Origin: Allohoeflea poritis
GTDB lineage: Bacteria; Pseudomonadota; Alphaproteobacteria; Rhizobiales; Rhizobiaceae
DNA: 64,000 nucleotides
Assembly (NCBI RefSeq): GCF_027889715.1
Contig: NZ_JAPJZH010000001.1
Location: 538,169-602,168 of the forward strand
Reading direction: 5' to 3'
A program made the position numbers and the translations under genes. Below, one piece after another: positions 8,354 through 17,299 of the stretch. The notes under the pieces were generated by a model. That model was not told the DNA's origin and did not search any database. It saw only the letters and a list, made by a program, of their open reading frames with translations. Each line of letters starts with the position of its first letter. Position 1 is the first letter of the stretch.

Positions 8354-9430
8354 ATGCCCGAAACGAATGAAAAAGCAGGGCAGGATTTCGAACAGGTCCT
8401 GGATCAAAGCGCGACCGAGGTCGCGTCGTTCGATCACCGTGACCGCTCGCCTGTGGAGCGGGTGCAGCACACGCTGCACTCCAACCCGGCCGCCGTACCG
8501 CTAATCGTGCTTGTCATGTCGCTGATCGTGTTCGGCTTGATCATCGGCTCGAAATTCTTCTCGCCATTTGCCATGACACTGATCCTTCAGCAGGTGGCGA
8601 TTGTCGGCTTCGTCGGCGCGGCGCAGACACTGGTCATCCTGACCGCCGGCATCGATCTTTCCGTCGGCGCAATCATGGTGCTGTCCTCGGTCGTCATGGG
8701 CCAGTTCACCTTCCGCTATGGGCTGCCGCCGGAACTCGCCGTTCTGTGCGGTTTCATTGTCGGCGGCCTGTGCGGCTTCATCAACGGTGCGCTCGTCGCG
8801 CTTGTGCGGCTGCCGCCCTTTATCGTCACGCTGGGTATGTGGCAGATCATCCTGGCATCCAACTTCCTTTATTCGGCCAACGAGACCATCCGCAGCCAGG
8901 ACATATCCAAGGCCGCCCCCCTGCTTCAGTTCTTCGGAAACAAGATCAATATCGGCGGCGCGGTGCTGACCTTCGGCGTCATCACCATGGTGCTGCTTGT
9001 CCTGTTACTCAATTATATCCTCAACCACACCTCCTGGGGCCGGCATGTCTATGCCATCGGCGATGATCCGGACGCGGCAGAACTTGCCGGCGTGCGGGTC
9101 AAGCGCACCCTCATTTCGGTCTATGTCTGCGCCGGTCTCATCTGCGCCCTTGCCGGCTGGGTGCTGATCGGCCGCATCGGCTCGGTTTCACCGACAGCCG
9201 GACAATTCGCCAATATCGAATCCATCACCGCCGTGGTGATCGGCGGCATATCGCTCTTCGGCGGGCGCGGCTCGATCCTCGGCATGATGTTCGGTGCGCT
9301 GATTGTCGGCGTCTTCTCGCTCGGCCTGCGCATGATCGGCACGGACCCGCAATGGACCTATCTGCTCATCGGCGTGCTTATCATCTCGGCGGTCGCAATC
9401 GACCAGTGGATAAGGAAGATTTCAGTATGA
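8354..9430 (+). CDS. frcC: Fructose ABC transporter, permease
   Basis: A 358-residue CUT2-type permease (RbsC/LivH-like), with a hydrophilic N-terminal extension of about 45 residues and then eight to ten hydrophobic helices. The segment QTLVILTAGIDLSVGAIMVLS and the EAA-like loop around AIGDDPDAAELAGVRVKRT are family hallmarks. The start has a GGGGGAAA ribosome-binding site. Its stop overlaps the frcA start (ATGA), indicating translational coupling. It forms the membrane channel for the sugar delivered by FrcB. Confidence 0.88.
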   Translation: MPETNEKAGQDFEQVLDQSATEVASFDHRDRSPVERVQHTLHSNPAAVPLIVLVMSLIVFGLIIGSKFFSPFAMTLILQQVAIVGFVGAAQTLVILTAGIDLSVGAIMVLSSVVMGQFTFRYGLPPELAVLCGFIVGGLCGFINGALVALVRLPPFIVTLGMWQIILASNFLYSANETIRSQDISKAAPLLQFFGNKINIGGAVLTFGVITMVLLVLLLNYILNHTSWGRHVYAIGDDPDAAELAGVRVKRTLISVYVCAGLICALAGWVLIGRIGSVSPTAGQFANIESITAVVIGGISLFGGRGSILGMMFGALIVGVFSLGLRMIGTDPQWTYLLIGVLIISAVAIDQWIRKISV

Positions 9431-10203
9431 CCGAGCCAATCCTGACCGCGCGCAACCTCGTCAAACGCTATGGGCGGGTGGTTGCTCTGGACCACGCGGA
9501 TTTCGACCTTTATCCGGGCGAGATCCTGGCAGTCATCGGCGACAACGGCGCCGGAAAGTCGACCATGATCAAGGCGATATCCGGCGCGGTCGTACCCGAT
9601 GAGGGCGAGATCATGCTGGAGGGAAAACCGGTTCTTTTCAGCAATCCGATGGAGGCACAGCAGGCTGGTATCGAGACGGTTTACCAGAATCTGGCGCTGT
9701 CCCCTGCCCTTTCCATCGCCGACAACATGTTCCTCGGCCGCGAATGGCGCAAACCCGGCATCGCCGGACGGCTATTCCGCCAGCTCGACCGGCCGGCCAT
9801 GGAGAAATTCGCCCGTGACAAGCTGAGCGAACTCGGCCTGCTCACCATCCAGAACATTGGCCAGGCCGTGGAGACATTGTCCGGCGGTCAGCGCCAGGGC
9901 GTGGCGGTGGCAAGGGCGGCGGCCTTCGGCTCCAAGGTCATCATCATGGACGAACCCACGGCAGCCCTCGGCGTCAAGGAATCACGGCGCGTCCTTGATC
10001 TCATTCTCGACGTCAAATCGCGCGGCCTGCCGATCGTGCTGATCTCGCATAACATGCCGCATGTGTTCGAGGTTGCCGACCGTATCCACGTTCACAGGCT
10101 CGGCCGCAGGCTTTGCGTCATCGACCCGAAAGAGCACTCGATGTCCGACGCGGTTGCCTATATGACGGGCGCCAAGATGCCGGAACAAATGGAAGCCGCA
10201 TGA
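9427..10203 (+). CDS. frcA: Fructose ABC transporter, ATPase
   Basis: A 258-residue single-domain ABC ATPase with Walker A GDNGAGKST (about 40-48), signature LSGGQRQGVAVARA and Walker B VIIMDEPTAALG. Unlike the double-domain RbsA type, it has one nucleotide-binding domain, as in Sinorhizobium FrcA, so it should act as a homodimer. The start at 9427 is chosen because ATGA overlaps the frcC stop; a longer start at 9352 lies inside frcC. It also overlaps frcK by ATGA. Confidence 0.88.
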   Translation: MTEPILTARNLVKRYGRVVALDHADFDLYPGEILAVIGDNGAGKSTMIKAISGAVVPDEGEIMLEGKPVLFSNPMEAQQAGIETVYQNLALSPALSIADNMFLGREWRKPGIAGRLFRQLDRPAMEKFARDKLSELGLLTIQNIGQAVETLSGGQRQGVAVARAAAFGSKVIIMDEPTAALGVKESRRVLDLILDVKSRGLPIVLISHNMPHVFEVADRIHVHRLGRRLCVIDPKEHSMSDAVAYMTGAKMPEQMEAA

Positions 10204-10850
10204 GCGCAATTCCGCCGCGGGACCTTCTGGATACCGTCGTGGTGGCGGCAGACCGGCGCGCGCGCGTGATCGTTGCCATTGCCGGACCGCCGGGCGCCGG
10301 AAAATCCACCCTTTCCTCCAGCCTGGCGCAGCAACTCACCACGGCCGGCCACAGCGCCGCGGTGGTTCCCATGGACGGCTTTCACCTCGACAACGACACG
10401 CTTGACCGGCTGGGCATGCGCGACCGAAAGGGCGCGCCCGAGACCTTCAACGCCGACGGTTTCATCGCCCTGGTCGAACAGTTGCGGATCAATGCGGGTG
10501 ACGTCGCGGTTCCGGAATTCGACCGCGCCAGCGACAGCGTCCGTACGAAGGGCGGCGTTGTTTCAAAGGATTGCAGGTTTGTGCTGGTGGAGGGCAATTA
10601 CCTCCTTCTTGACGACGAACCCTGGAGCCGGCTGCGCCCGCTCTTCGACCTGACGGTGTTCCTCACCGCGCCAATGACAGACTTGCGCGAGCGCCTGATC
10701 GCACGCTGGCTTGAACACGGCTATGACCGCCGCACGGCGGAGGAAAAAGCCGGCGGCAACGATATCCCGAATGCCCAGCTTGTGCTGTCAGGTTCCCGCA
10801 CAGCCGATGTGATCGTGCAATCGGCGGGTGCAGCCGTCCACAGCCCATAA
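10200..10850 (+). CDS. frcK: Nucleoside/fructose kinase-like P-loop protein
   Basis: A 216-residue P-loop kinase of the uridine kinase/pantothenate kinase-like family with Walker A AGPPGAGKSTLS (about 27-38) and a lid-like region rich in Arg (LRERLIARWLEHGYDRRTAEEKA). It is the last gene of the operon, overlapping the frcA stop by ATGA, matching frcK of Sinorhizobium. It presumably phosphorylates the imported sugar or a derivative, but the family is broad and FrcK's own reaction is less well established than the transporter's function. Confidence 0.75.
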   Translation: MSAIPPRDLLDTVVVAADRRARVIVAIAGPPGAGKSTLSSSLAQQLTTAGHSAAVVPMDGFHLDNDTLDRLGMRDRKGAPETFNADGFIALVEQLRINAGDVAVPEFDRASDSVRTKGGVVSKDCRFVLVEGNYLLLDDEPWSRLRPLFDLTVFLTAPMTDLRERLIARWLEHGYDRRTAEEKAGGNDIPNAQLVLSGSRTADVIVQSAGAAVHSP

Positions 10851-10995
10851 TGCTTCGTCTCGAGGCAGCCTCGTCGGCGCTCAACCATTCGAAACCGTTG
10901 ATTCCACTAAACACTTTTCGGCCCGCCTCAATTTTCCCCGTTCGCACATCAAGCGGGCCATCGGACTGCCTCCGACGGATTGGCGGGAAGCCTGA
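10851..10995 (+). pseudogene. Remnant of an AraC-type regulator C-terminus
   Basis: The 301-bp gap after frcK contains a decayed coding trace. In one frame 10851-10910 reads RLEAASSALNHSKPLI; in the neighbouring frame 10900-10995 reads KHFSARLNFPRSHIKRAIGL followed by PPTDWREA and a stop. Together they resemble the final helix-turn-helix and C-terminal end of AraC/XylS proteins (SHFSRAFKRxxGxxPxxWR). No start, no complete domain and a frame change are visible, so this is a remnant at best. The call rests on pattern recognition without alignment. Confidence 0.35.
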
Positions 10996-11040
10996 ATTAA
11001 TAACTTGACAGACTGGAGCGGAGCACGCATCCTTACGAAT

Positions 11041-11084
11041 GTAATCGATTACAAAGTGACATACCGCCTTATGTAATCGATTAC
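11041..11084. promoter_or_regulatory. Twin LacI-type operators upstream of the sugar ABC operon
   Basis: The perfect palindrome GTAATCGATTAC occurs twice, at 11041-11052 and 11073-11084, with centres 32 bp apart (about three helical turns). An even palindrome with a central CG is the usual LacI-family operator form. A TTGACA (11005-11010) lies just upstream, so the first copy should sit at or near the transcription start and block it. No LacI gene is in the window, so the regulator must lie elsewhere. Confidence 0.65.
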
Positions 11085-11151
11085 TTATGCATCAGTCTTT
11101 TAAGACTAGCCGGGCGCACCGGGAGAAATGCGCCCCTCATGGGAGGATCAA

Positions 11152-12393
11152 ATGGATCGCATCAGGACAGCTCTTGCAGCAACGACAATCCTTGCCGGTT
11201 CGGTCGCAGCCTCTGCGACGGAACTGGAAGTCACACATTGGTGGACCTCGGGCGGCGAAGCGGCCGCGGTGAAGGTTTTCGCCGACGCCTTCAACGCCAG
11301 CGGCAACACCTGGGTCGACGGCGCCATTGCCGGCGGCGGCAATGCGCGGCCGATCATCATCAGCCGTATTTCGGGCGGTGACCCGATGGGCGCAACGCAG
11401 CTCAACACCGGGCGCGACGCCGAGGACCTGGTCAAGGCCGGCCTGATGACCGACCTGACCGAACTTGCCGAGAAGGAAGGCTGGGCCGATATCATCCGCC
11501 CCGCCAAGCTGCTCGATGCCTGCCGTTACGAGGGCAGGATCTATTGCGTGCCGGTCAATATCCATTCCTTCCAGTGGATGTGGCTGAACCGGGGTGTCTT
11601 CGAAGACAACGGCATGGCCGTTCCCACCAACTGGAATGAATTTGCAGCCGCCGCGCCGAAACTGCGCGAAGCCGGCGTTATCCCCCTCGCCGTCGGTGGC
11701 GAGCCATGGCAGATCAACGGCATGGCCGGCGTCTTTACGGTGGCACTCGGCGGCGTCGACCTTTACCGGAAAGTCAATGCGGACAAGAGCGCGGAAGCCG
11801 CCGCCAGTCCCGAAATGACGCAGGTGTTCGAAGCGATCGCCGCTGCCCGAGACATGGTCGATGACGGCTATGTGGGCCGCGCCTGGAACGACGCCGCCAA
11901 CATGGTGATCACCGGCAAAGCCGGCGCACAGATCATGGGCGACTGGGCCCAGGGCGAGTTCGGCGTGGCCGGTCAGACCGCCGGCAAGGAATATGACTGT
12001 CTTCCCGGTCTTGGCGTGCACCCGGTTCTCGACACCGGTGGCGATGCTTTCTACTTCCCGAAACCGGCGGACGACAATCCCGACCTCGTCAAGGCACAGC
12101 TTGATCTTGCTTCCCTGCTGGTCTCGAAGGCCGTCCAGGTCGATTTCAACCTGAAGAAGGGCTCACTGCCCATTCGCGGCGACATCGATCTGTCGGCAGC
12201 CAATGACTGCATGAAGAAGGGCCTCGCCATCCTCGAGAAACCGGAAAACATCCTGCCCTCGGGCGAGCAGACCTGGTCGCCCGACACGCAGGGTCAGTTC
12301 GAGGATCTTTGGGTCGAGTTCTTCAACGATCCGGGCATGACGCCACAGGAAGCCCAGGAGCGCTACGTCGAGATCGTCGCAAACGCCGACTGA
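11152..12393 (+). CDS. Sugar ABC transporter, substrate-binding protein (CUT1)
   Basis: A 413-residue extracellular solute-binding protein (family 1) with a signal peptide of about 22 residues ending ASATELEV. The sequence starting THWWTSGGEAAAVKVFADAF and the GGDPMGATQLN block are characteristic of the COG1653 group that includes glucose/mannose and trehalose binding proteins of rhizobia. The start at 11152 has GGGAGG upstream. It is followed by two permeases and a UgpC-type ATPase, then four sugar-metabolism genes in the same direction. The ligand is therefore a sugar or glycoside that is oxidised after import; its identity is unknown. Confidence 0.87.
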   Translation: MDRIRTALAATTILAGSVAASATELEVTHWWTSGGEAAAVKVFADAFNASGNTWVDGAIAGGGNARPIIISRISGGDPMGATQLNTGRDAEDLVKAGLMTDLTELAEKEGWADIIRPAKLLDACRYEGRIYCVPVNIHSFQWMWLNRGVFEDNGMAVPTNWNEFAAAAPKLREAGVIPLAVGGEPWQINGMAGVFTVALGGVDLYRKVNADKSAEAAASPEMTQVFEAIAAARDMVDDGYVGRAWNDAANMVITGKAGAQIMGDWAQGEFGVAGQTAGKEYDCLPGLGVHPVLDTGGDAFYFPKPADDNPDLVKAQLDLASLLVSKAVQVDFNLKKGSLPIRGDIDLSAANDCMKKGLAILEKPENILPSGEQTWSPDTQGQFEDLWVEFFNDPGMTPQEAQERYVEIVANAD

Positions 12394-12462
12394 TCGCGAC
12401 CTATACGCCCAGCATATCCCGGGTGCCGGCCACCGCCGGCATCCGCCTCCCGGAGCAAAGCC

Positions 12463-13353
12463 ATGGCGAACCAGGACCGACCTAATCCCTATTTTCGCAA
12501 TATGAATGCCAAGGTCGCGGCGACACCGATGATCCTGACGACAATGATCGTCTTCGTCGGATGCTCGCTGTGGACCGTCATCTATTCGTTCTCGGCCTCA
12601 CGGGCCCTGCCCGTCAACGAATTTGTCGGATTTGCCCAGTACGACCGGCTTTTCAACACGTCGCGCTGGAACAAATCGGTCGAGAACATTGCGTTCTACG
12701 GGATCTTCTCACTGGTCTTTTCCCTGGTCGTGGGCTTTGTTCTGGCAGCCTTCATGGACCAGAAGATCCGCTTCGAAAACACGTTCCGGACCATCTATCT
12801 CTATCCCTTCGCGCTTTCCTTCATCGTGACGGGTGTCGTCTGGCAGTGGATCCTCAATCCGACGCTGGGCCTGCAGGAGGCGGTGCGCAATCTCGGCTGG
12901 GAGAGCTTCACATTCGACCTCATCGCCGACCGCGACACGGTTATCTACGCGCTGCTGATTGCAGGCATCTGGCAAGGCACCGGCTTTGTCATGGCGCTGA
13001 TGCTCGCGGGCCTCAGGGCTGTCGACGATGAAATCTGGAAGGCCGCGCGCGTCGACGGCATCCCGAAATGGAAGACCTATATTTTCGTGGTCATTCCGAT
13101 GATGCGGGGCGTCTTCGTCACGACGCTCGTCATTATCGCATCCGGCATTGTGCGCCTCTACGACCTCGTGGTCGCCATGACGGCGGGCGGGCCCGGCATC
13201 GCCTCGGAGGTTCCGGCGAAATATGTCTACGACTTCATGTTCGCGCGCGCCAATGTGGGCCAAGCCCTTGCCGCATCCACCGTCATGCTGACGACGGTTC
13301 TCATCATCCTGATCCCCTGGATCTATCTCGAATACGGCAAGAAGAAAGGGTAG
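12463..13353 (+). CDS. Sugar ABC transporter, permease 1
   Basis: A 296-residue MalF/UgpA-type permease with about six membrane helices and the EAA-type coupling loop EIWKAARVDGIPKWKTYIFVVIP near residues 191-213. The start at 12463 is preceded by GGAG and gives a short hydrophilic N-terminus before the first helix. It forms a heterodimer with the next gene product. Confidence 0.88.
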   Translation: MANQDRPNPYFRNMNAKVAATPMILTTMIVFVGCSLWTVIYSFSASRALPVNEFVGFAQYDRLFNTSRWNKSVENIAFYGIFSLVFSLVVGFVLAAFMDQKIRFENTFRTIYLYPFALSFIVTGVVWQWILNPTLGLQEAVRNLGWESFTFDLIADRDTVIYALLIAGIWQGTGFVMALMLAGLRAVDDEIWKAARVDGIPKWKTYIFVVIPMMRGVFVTTLVIIASGIVRLYDLVVAMTAGGPGIASEVPAKYVYDFMFARANVGQALAASTVMLTTVLIILIPWIYLEYGKKKG

Positions 13354-13357
13354 CGCC

Positions 13358-14245
13358 ATGACGACCATGGAAGCCATCGGCCCGCGTCCGAAACGCGCCC
13401 TCGACCCGGCAAGGATCATGATCTATTCGGTCCTCATCGTCGCGGCCCTTTACTACCTCCTGCCGCTTTACGTGATGGTCATGACCTCGCTGAAGGGCAT
13501 GCCGGAAATCCGCCTCGGCAATATCTTCGCGCCTCCCGTTGAAGTCACGTTCGAGCCCTGGATCAAGGCCTGGGATACAGCCTGCACCGGCCTTTACTGC
13601 GAGGGCCTGAAGGTCGGCTTCTGGAATTCGGTGCAGATCCTGATCCCGAGCGTCATCATCTCGATCGCGATTGCCTCGGTGAACGGCTACGCCCTCTCCT
13701 TCTGGCGCTTCCGCGGCGCCGAGGTGTTTTTCACGATCCTTATCTTCGGCTCGTTCATTCCCTACCAGGTGATGCTGTATCCGCTTGTCATCATCACCCG
13801 GGAGCTTGGCATATTCGGATCGCTCGCCGGTGTGATCTTCATTCACACGATCTTCGGAATGCCGATCCTGACGCTGCTGTTCCGCAACTATTTCGCGTCG
13901 CTGCCGCAGGAACTGTTCAAGGCGGCCCGGGTGGACGGCGCGGGCTTCTGGGGCGTCTTCCTGAAGATCATGGTGCCGATGTCGCCGCCGATCTTCGTCG
14001 TCGCCATCATCCTGCAGGTCACCGGCATCTGGAACGACTTCCTGTTCGGCGTCATCTTCGCCGGCACCCAGAACTTTCCCATGACGGTCCAGCTCAACAA
14101 CATCGTCAACACCACGCAGGGTGTGAAGGAATACAACGTCAACATGGCCGCAACGATCCTGACGGGCGGCGTCCCTCTGCTCATCTACTTCCTGTCAGGC
14201 AAATATTTCGTCCGCGGCATCGCGGCGGGTGCGGTGAAGGGCTAA
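13358..14245 (+). CDS. Sugar ABC transporter, permease 2
   Basis: A 295-residue MalG/UgpE-type permease. The EAA loop ELFKAARVDGAGFWGVFLKIMVPMS is visible around residues 185-208, followed by the last two helices. It begins 4 nt after permease 1 ends and is 4 nt from the ATPase start, so the transporter genes are tightly coupled. A cysteine pair in CTGLYC (periplasmic side, about residue 74) is unusual but of unknown meaning. Confidence 0.88.
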   Translation: MTTMEAIGPRPKRALDPARIMIYSVLIVAALYYLLPLYVMVMTSLKGMPEIRLGNIFAPPVEVTFEPWIKAWDTACTGLYCEGLKVGFWNSVQILIPSVIISIAIASVNGYALSFWRFRGAEVFFTILIFGSFIPYQVMLYPLVIITRELGIFGSLAGVIFIHTIFGMPILTLLFRNYFASLPQELFKAARVDGAGFWGVFLKIMVPMSPPIFVVAIILQVTGIWNDFLFGVIFAGTQNFPMTVQLNNIVNTTQGVKEYNVNMAATILTGGVPLLIYFLSGKYFVRGIAAGAVKG

Positions 14246-14249
14246 TCCG

Positions 14250-15350
14250 ATGACAGCTACCGACAAAAGCATCGAAATCAAGAACCTTTCCTTGAACTTC
14301 GGCGATTTGAAAGTTCTCGAAGACCTCAATCTGGAGATTACCGACGGCGAGTTCCTCGTGCTGCTCGGGGCATCGGGCTGCGGCAAGTCCACCCTGCTCA
14401 ACTGCATTGCCGGGCTGCTCGATATCTCGGACGGCCAGATCTTCATCAAGGGGAAAAATGTCACCTGGAAGGAGCCGAAGGACCGCGGCATCGGCATGGT
14501 CTTCCAGTCCTACGCGCTCTACCCGCAGATGAGCGTCGAAGGCAATCTGTCCTTCGGGCTCAAGAATGCGGGCGTTCCCAGGGCCGAGATCGCGGAACGG
14601 GTGGCGCGCGCCGCCGCGGTCCTGCAGATCGAGCCGCTGCTCAAGCGCAAGCCTTCGCAGCTTTCGGGCGGCCAGCGCCAGCGCGTCGCCATTGGCCGCG
14701 CCCTGGTGCGCGAGGTCGATGTCTTCCTGTTCGACGAGCCGCTTTCGAACCTCGACGCAAAGCTGCGCGCCGAGCTGCGCGTCGAGATCAAACGCCTGCA
14801 CCAGCGTCTCAACAATACGATGATCTATGTGACCCACGACCAGATCGAAGCGCTGACGCTCGCCGACCGCATCGCCATCATGCGCGGCGGCAAGGTTCAG
14901 CAGCTCGACACGCCGCATGTGATCTACAATCACCCGGTCAACAAATATGTGGCCGGCTTCATCGGCTCACCCGGCATGAACTTCATGCAAGGCAAATTCA
15001 ATGGCGGCGACAAGCCCCTGTTTGCGACCGGCGGCCTCGACGTCGACCTGTCGCGGTACAATTTCGAGAACGGCCATGCGCTGGAGGGTTCCGAGGCCTG
15101 GCTCGGCGTGCGGCCCGAACACGTTTCCGTCGGTCAGGACGCGGCCCAGAAGGCCTTCTCGCAGGAGATCCAGGTCGAAGTCGTGGAGCCGATGGGATCG
15201 GATACACTCGTGTGGACCACCCTGGCCGATCAGGAATTCCGTTTCCGCATGGACGGGCAGAAGAATGTCGAGGTCGGCGAAACGCTGAATATCGGATTTG
15301 ATCCGGTCAGTGCTTCCGTGTTCGACGTGCAGACAGAAAACAGACTTTAA
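14250..15350 (+). CDS. Sugar ABC transporter, UgpC/MalK-type ATPase
   Basis: A 366-residue CUT1 ATPase with Walker A GASGCGKSTLL (about 38-48), signature LSGGQRQRVAIGRA, Walker B VFLFDEPLSNLDAKLR and switch YVTHDQIEALTLADR, followed by a C-terminal TOBE/OB regulatory domain (about 240-366). All catalytic residues are intact. It completes the transporter started at 11152. Confidence 0.9.
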   Translation: MTATDKSIEIKNLSLNFGDLKVLEDLNLEITDGEFLVLLGASGCGKSTLLNCIAGLLDISDGQIFIKGKNVTWKEPKDRGIGMVFQSYALYPQMSVEGNLSFGLKNAGVPRAEIAERVARAAAVLQIEPLLKRKPSQLSGGQRQRVAIGRALVREVDVFLFDEPLSNLDAKLRAELRVEIKRLHQRLNNTMIYVTHDQIEALTLADRIAIMRGGKVQQLDTPHVIYNHPVNKYVAGFIGSPGMNFMQGKFNGGDKPLFATGGLDVDLSRYNFENGHALEGSEAWLGVRPEHVSVGQDAAQKAFSQEIQVEVVEPMGSDTLVWTTLADQEFRFRMDGQKNVEVGETLNIGFDPVSASVFDVQTENRL

Positions 15351-15379
15351 AACAAACGCTTATTTTGATTGGATCACGC

Positions 15380-16144
15380 ATGGAACTGTCGTTTCAACTT
15401 TACAGCGCGCGCAATTTTCTGCCATGGGACAAGGTGCTCCCGACACTCTCTGCACTCGGCTATACGCAGGTTGAAGGGTTCGGTGGGGTCTATGAGACGC
15501 CGGAGGCGTTTCGTGACCTGATGGACCGGAACGGTCTGACAATGCCGTCCGGCCATTTCGGCATCGAGACCCTGGAAAATGATTTTGACGGTGTGATTGC
15601 CCGAAGCGAAACACTCGGCATCCGGTCGATCTTCTGCCCCTATCTCGATGAGGACCAGCGGCCATCGGACGCGGCCGGCTGGGCAGCATTTGCCCACCGC
15701 CTTTCCGCGATCAACGAGAAGGTCCGCGCCACGGGCCGGCGGTTCGGCTGGCACAATCACGACTTCGAGTTCAAGCAGCTGGCCGACGGCACGGTACCGC
15801 AAACGGTGATCCTCGAGGAAGCGCCGGATATCGACTGGGAGGCAGACATTGCCTGGATTTTGCGCGGCGGCGCGGAGCCCCTGGAGTGGATCGGGCGCTA
15901 CGGTCCACGCATCACGGCAATCCATATCAAGGACATCGCGCCTGCCGGACGTTGCGAGGATGAGGATGGATGGGAGGATGTCGGTCATGGCATCGTTGCC
16001 TGGAGGAATATCCTCAAGGCGTTGGATGCGCATGCGAATGTCACTCACAATGTCGTGGAACATGACAATCCGAACGATTTCGACCGTTTTGCGCGGCGTT
16101 CCATCGAGGCTCTGCGCAATTTGAACGAGGTGCAGCATGCCTGA
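15380..16144 (+). CDS. Xylose isomerase-like TIM-barrel protein
   Basis: A 254-residue sugar phosphate isomerase/epimerase (AP endonuclease 2 superfamily). The start MELSFQLYSARNF at 15380 is favoured over a TTG at 15365. Metal-ligand segments are seen in GWHNHDFEF (His/Asp/Glu), DIDWEADIAWILRGG, ITAIHIKD and VTHNVVEHD. It overlaps the next dehydrogenase by 8 nt. In oxidation-dependent sugar pathways members of this family act on 3-keto sugars (isomerisation or beta-elimination), which would suit its pairing with Gfo/Idh dehydrogenases here. Confidence 0.75.
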   Translation: MELSFQLYSARNFLPWDKVLPTLSALGYTQVEGFGGVYETPEAFRDLMDRNGLTMPSGHFGIETLENDFDGVIARSETLGIRSIFCPYLDEDQRPSDAAGWAAFAHRLSAINEKVRATGRRFGWHNHDFEFKQLADGTVPQTVILEEAPDIDWEADIAWILRGGAEPLEWIGRYGPRITAIHIKDIAPAGRCEDEDGWEDVGHGIVAWRNILKALDAHANVTHNVVEHDNPNDFDRFARRSIEALRNLNEVQHA

Positions 16145-17270
16145 ACAGATTGGCGTGGGAATCATCGGCTGCGGTAACATCTCCGCTGCCTATATGCGGC
16201 TCGCACCGTTGTTTCGCGGCTTTGAAATCAGAGCCTGCGCGGATATCAGCGAAGAGGCGGCAAAGGCGCGCGCGGAGGAATTCGGCTTGCGCCCCGAGAC
16301 CGTCGATGGCCTGCTGGCAGCCGACGATATCGACATTATCGTCAACCTGACGATCCCGGCAGCCCATTTCGAAGTCTCCGAAAGGATCCTGAATGCCGGA
16401 AAGCACGTCTATTCCGAAAAGCCTTTTGTGCTGTCTGTCGAAGAGGGCCATGGACTGGCCGATCTGGCCCGTTCCAGGGGCCTGCGGATCGGTTCGGCTC
16501 CCGATACCTTCCTTGGCGGCTCACACCAGCTTGCGCGTCACCTGATCGACAGCGGCGCGATCGGCAAGGTGACGAGCGGCACGTGCCATGTTCTGAGCCA
16601 TGGCATGGAGGACTGGCATCCCAATCCGGATTTCTTCTTCAAGCCCGGCGGCGGGCCGGTCCTTGATATCGGCCCCTATTACATCACCAATCTCGTCCAG
16701 TTGATCGGACCGGTAAAGCGTGTTGCGGCGATGTCCGCGACACCGTCGCCGGAGCGCACGATCACCTCGCAGCCACGCCATGGCGAGAAGATAACGGTGG
16801 AAACGCCGACGACATTCCAGGCCCTGCTGGAGTTCGAAAGCGGCGCCGTCGTTACGCTCGGCGCGAGCTGGGACGTGTGGCGTCACGGACACGCGCCGAT
16901 GGAGCTGTATGGCGAGGACGGTTCGCTTTTCCTGCCGGATCCGAACTTCTTCAGCGGCGCGCTGCAGATGACGAGGAAGTCCGAATTCACAAATGATCTT
17001 CCGGCGTGGGAGCACCCCATGAGCATCGTCAATGAGGGCGATGGCGACAATGGTGTCGCCAACTACCGGGCTTCGGGCCTCGCCGACATGGCACAGGCCA
17101 TAACCGAGGAGCGGCCGCACCGATGCTCGCTCGAGCTTGCGCTCCACGTGGTCGAGATCATGACGGCAATCCTGCAATCGGGTGAGGACGGGCGCTTCAG
17201 AGCCTTGGAAACACGATGCGAGCGCCCGGACGCACTGTCGCCCGCCGATGCCGCGGCACTGATGGCCTGA
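16137..17270 (+). CDS. Gfo/Idh/MocA-family sugar dehydrogenase 1
   Basis: A 377-residue NAD(P)-dependent oxidoreductase: Rossmann start GIIGCGNISAAYMRLAP (about 7-23), the catalytic EKPF motif (HVYSEKPFVLS near 88-98) and a C-terminal alpha/beta domain. The active-site region FKPGGGPVLDIGPYYI is typical of the family. It overlaps the upstream isomerase gene and is separated by 29 nt from the next one. It likely oxidises a ring hydroxyl of the imported sugar or reduces a keto intermediate. Confidence 0.82.
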   Translation: MPEQIGVGIIGCGNISAAYMRLAPLFRGFEIRACADISEEAAKARAEEFGLRPETVDGLLAADDIDIIVNLTIPAAHFEVSERILNAGKHVYSEKPFVLSVEEGHGLADLARSRGLRIGSAPDTFLGGSHQLARHLIDSGAIGKVTSGTCHVLSHGMEDWHPNPDFFFKPGGGPVLDIGPYYITNLVQLIGPVKRVAAMSATPSPERTITSQPRHGEKITVETPTTFQALLEFESGAVVTLGASWDVWRHGHAPMELYGEDGSLFLPDPNFFSGALQMTRKSEFTNDLPAWEHPMSIVNEGDGDNGVANYRASGLADMAQAITEERPHRCSLELALHVVEIMTAILQSGEDGRFRALETRCERPDALSPADAAALMA

Positions 17271-17299
17271 ACCGCCGAGGCGGTTTTACGGAGATAAAA

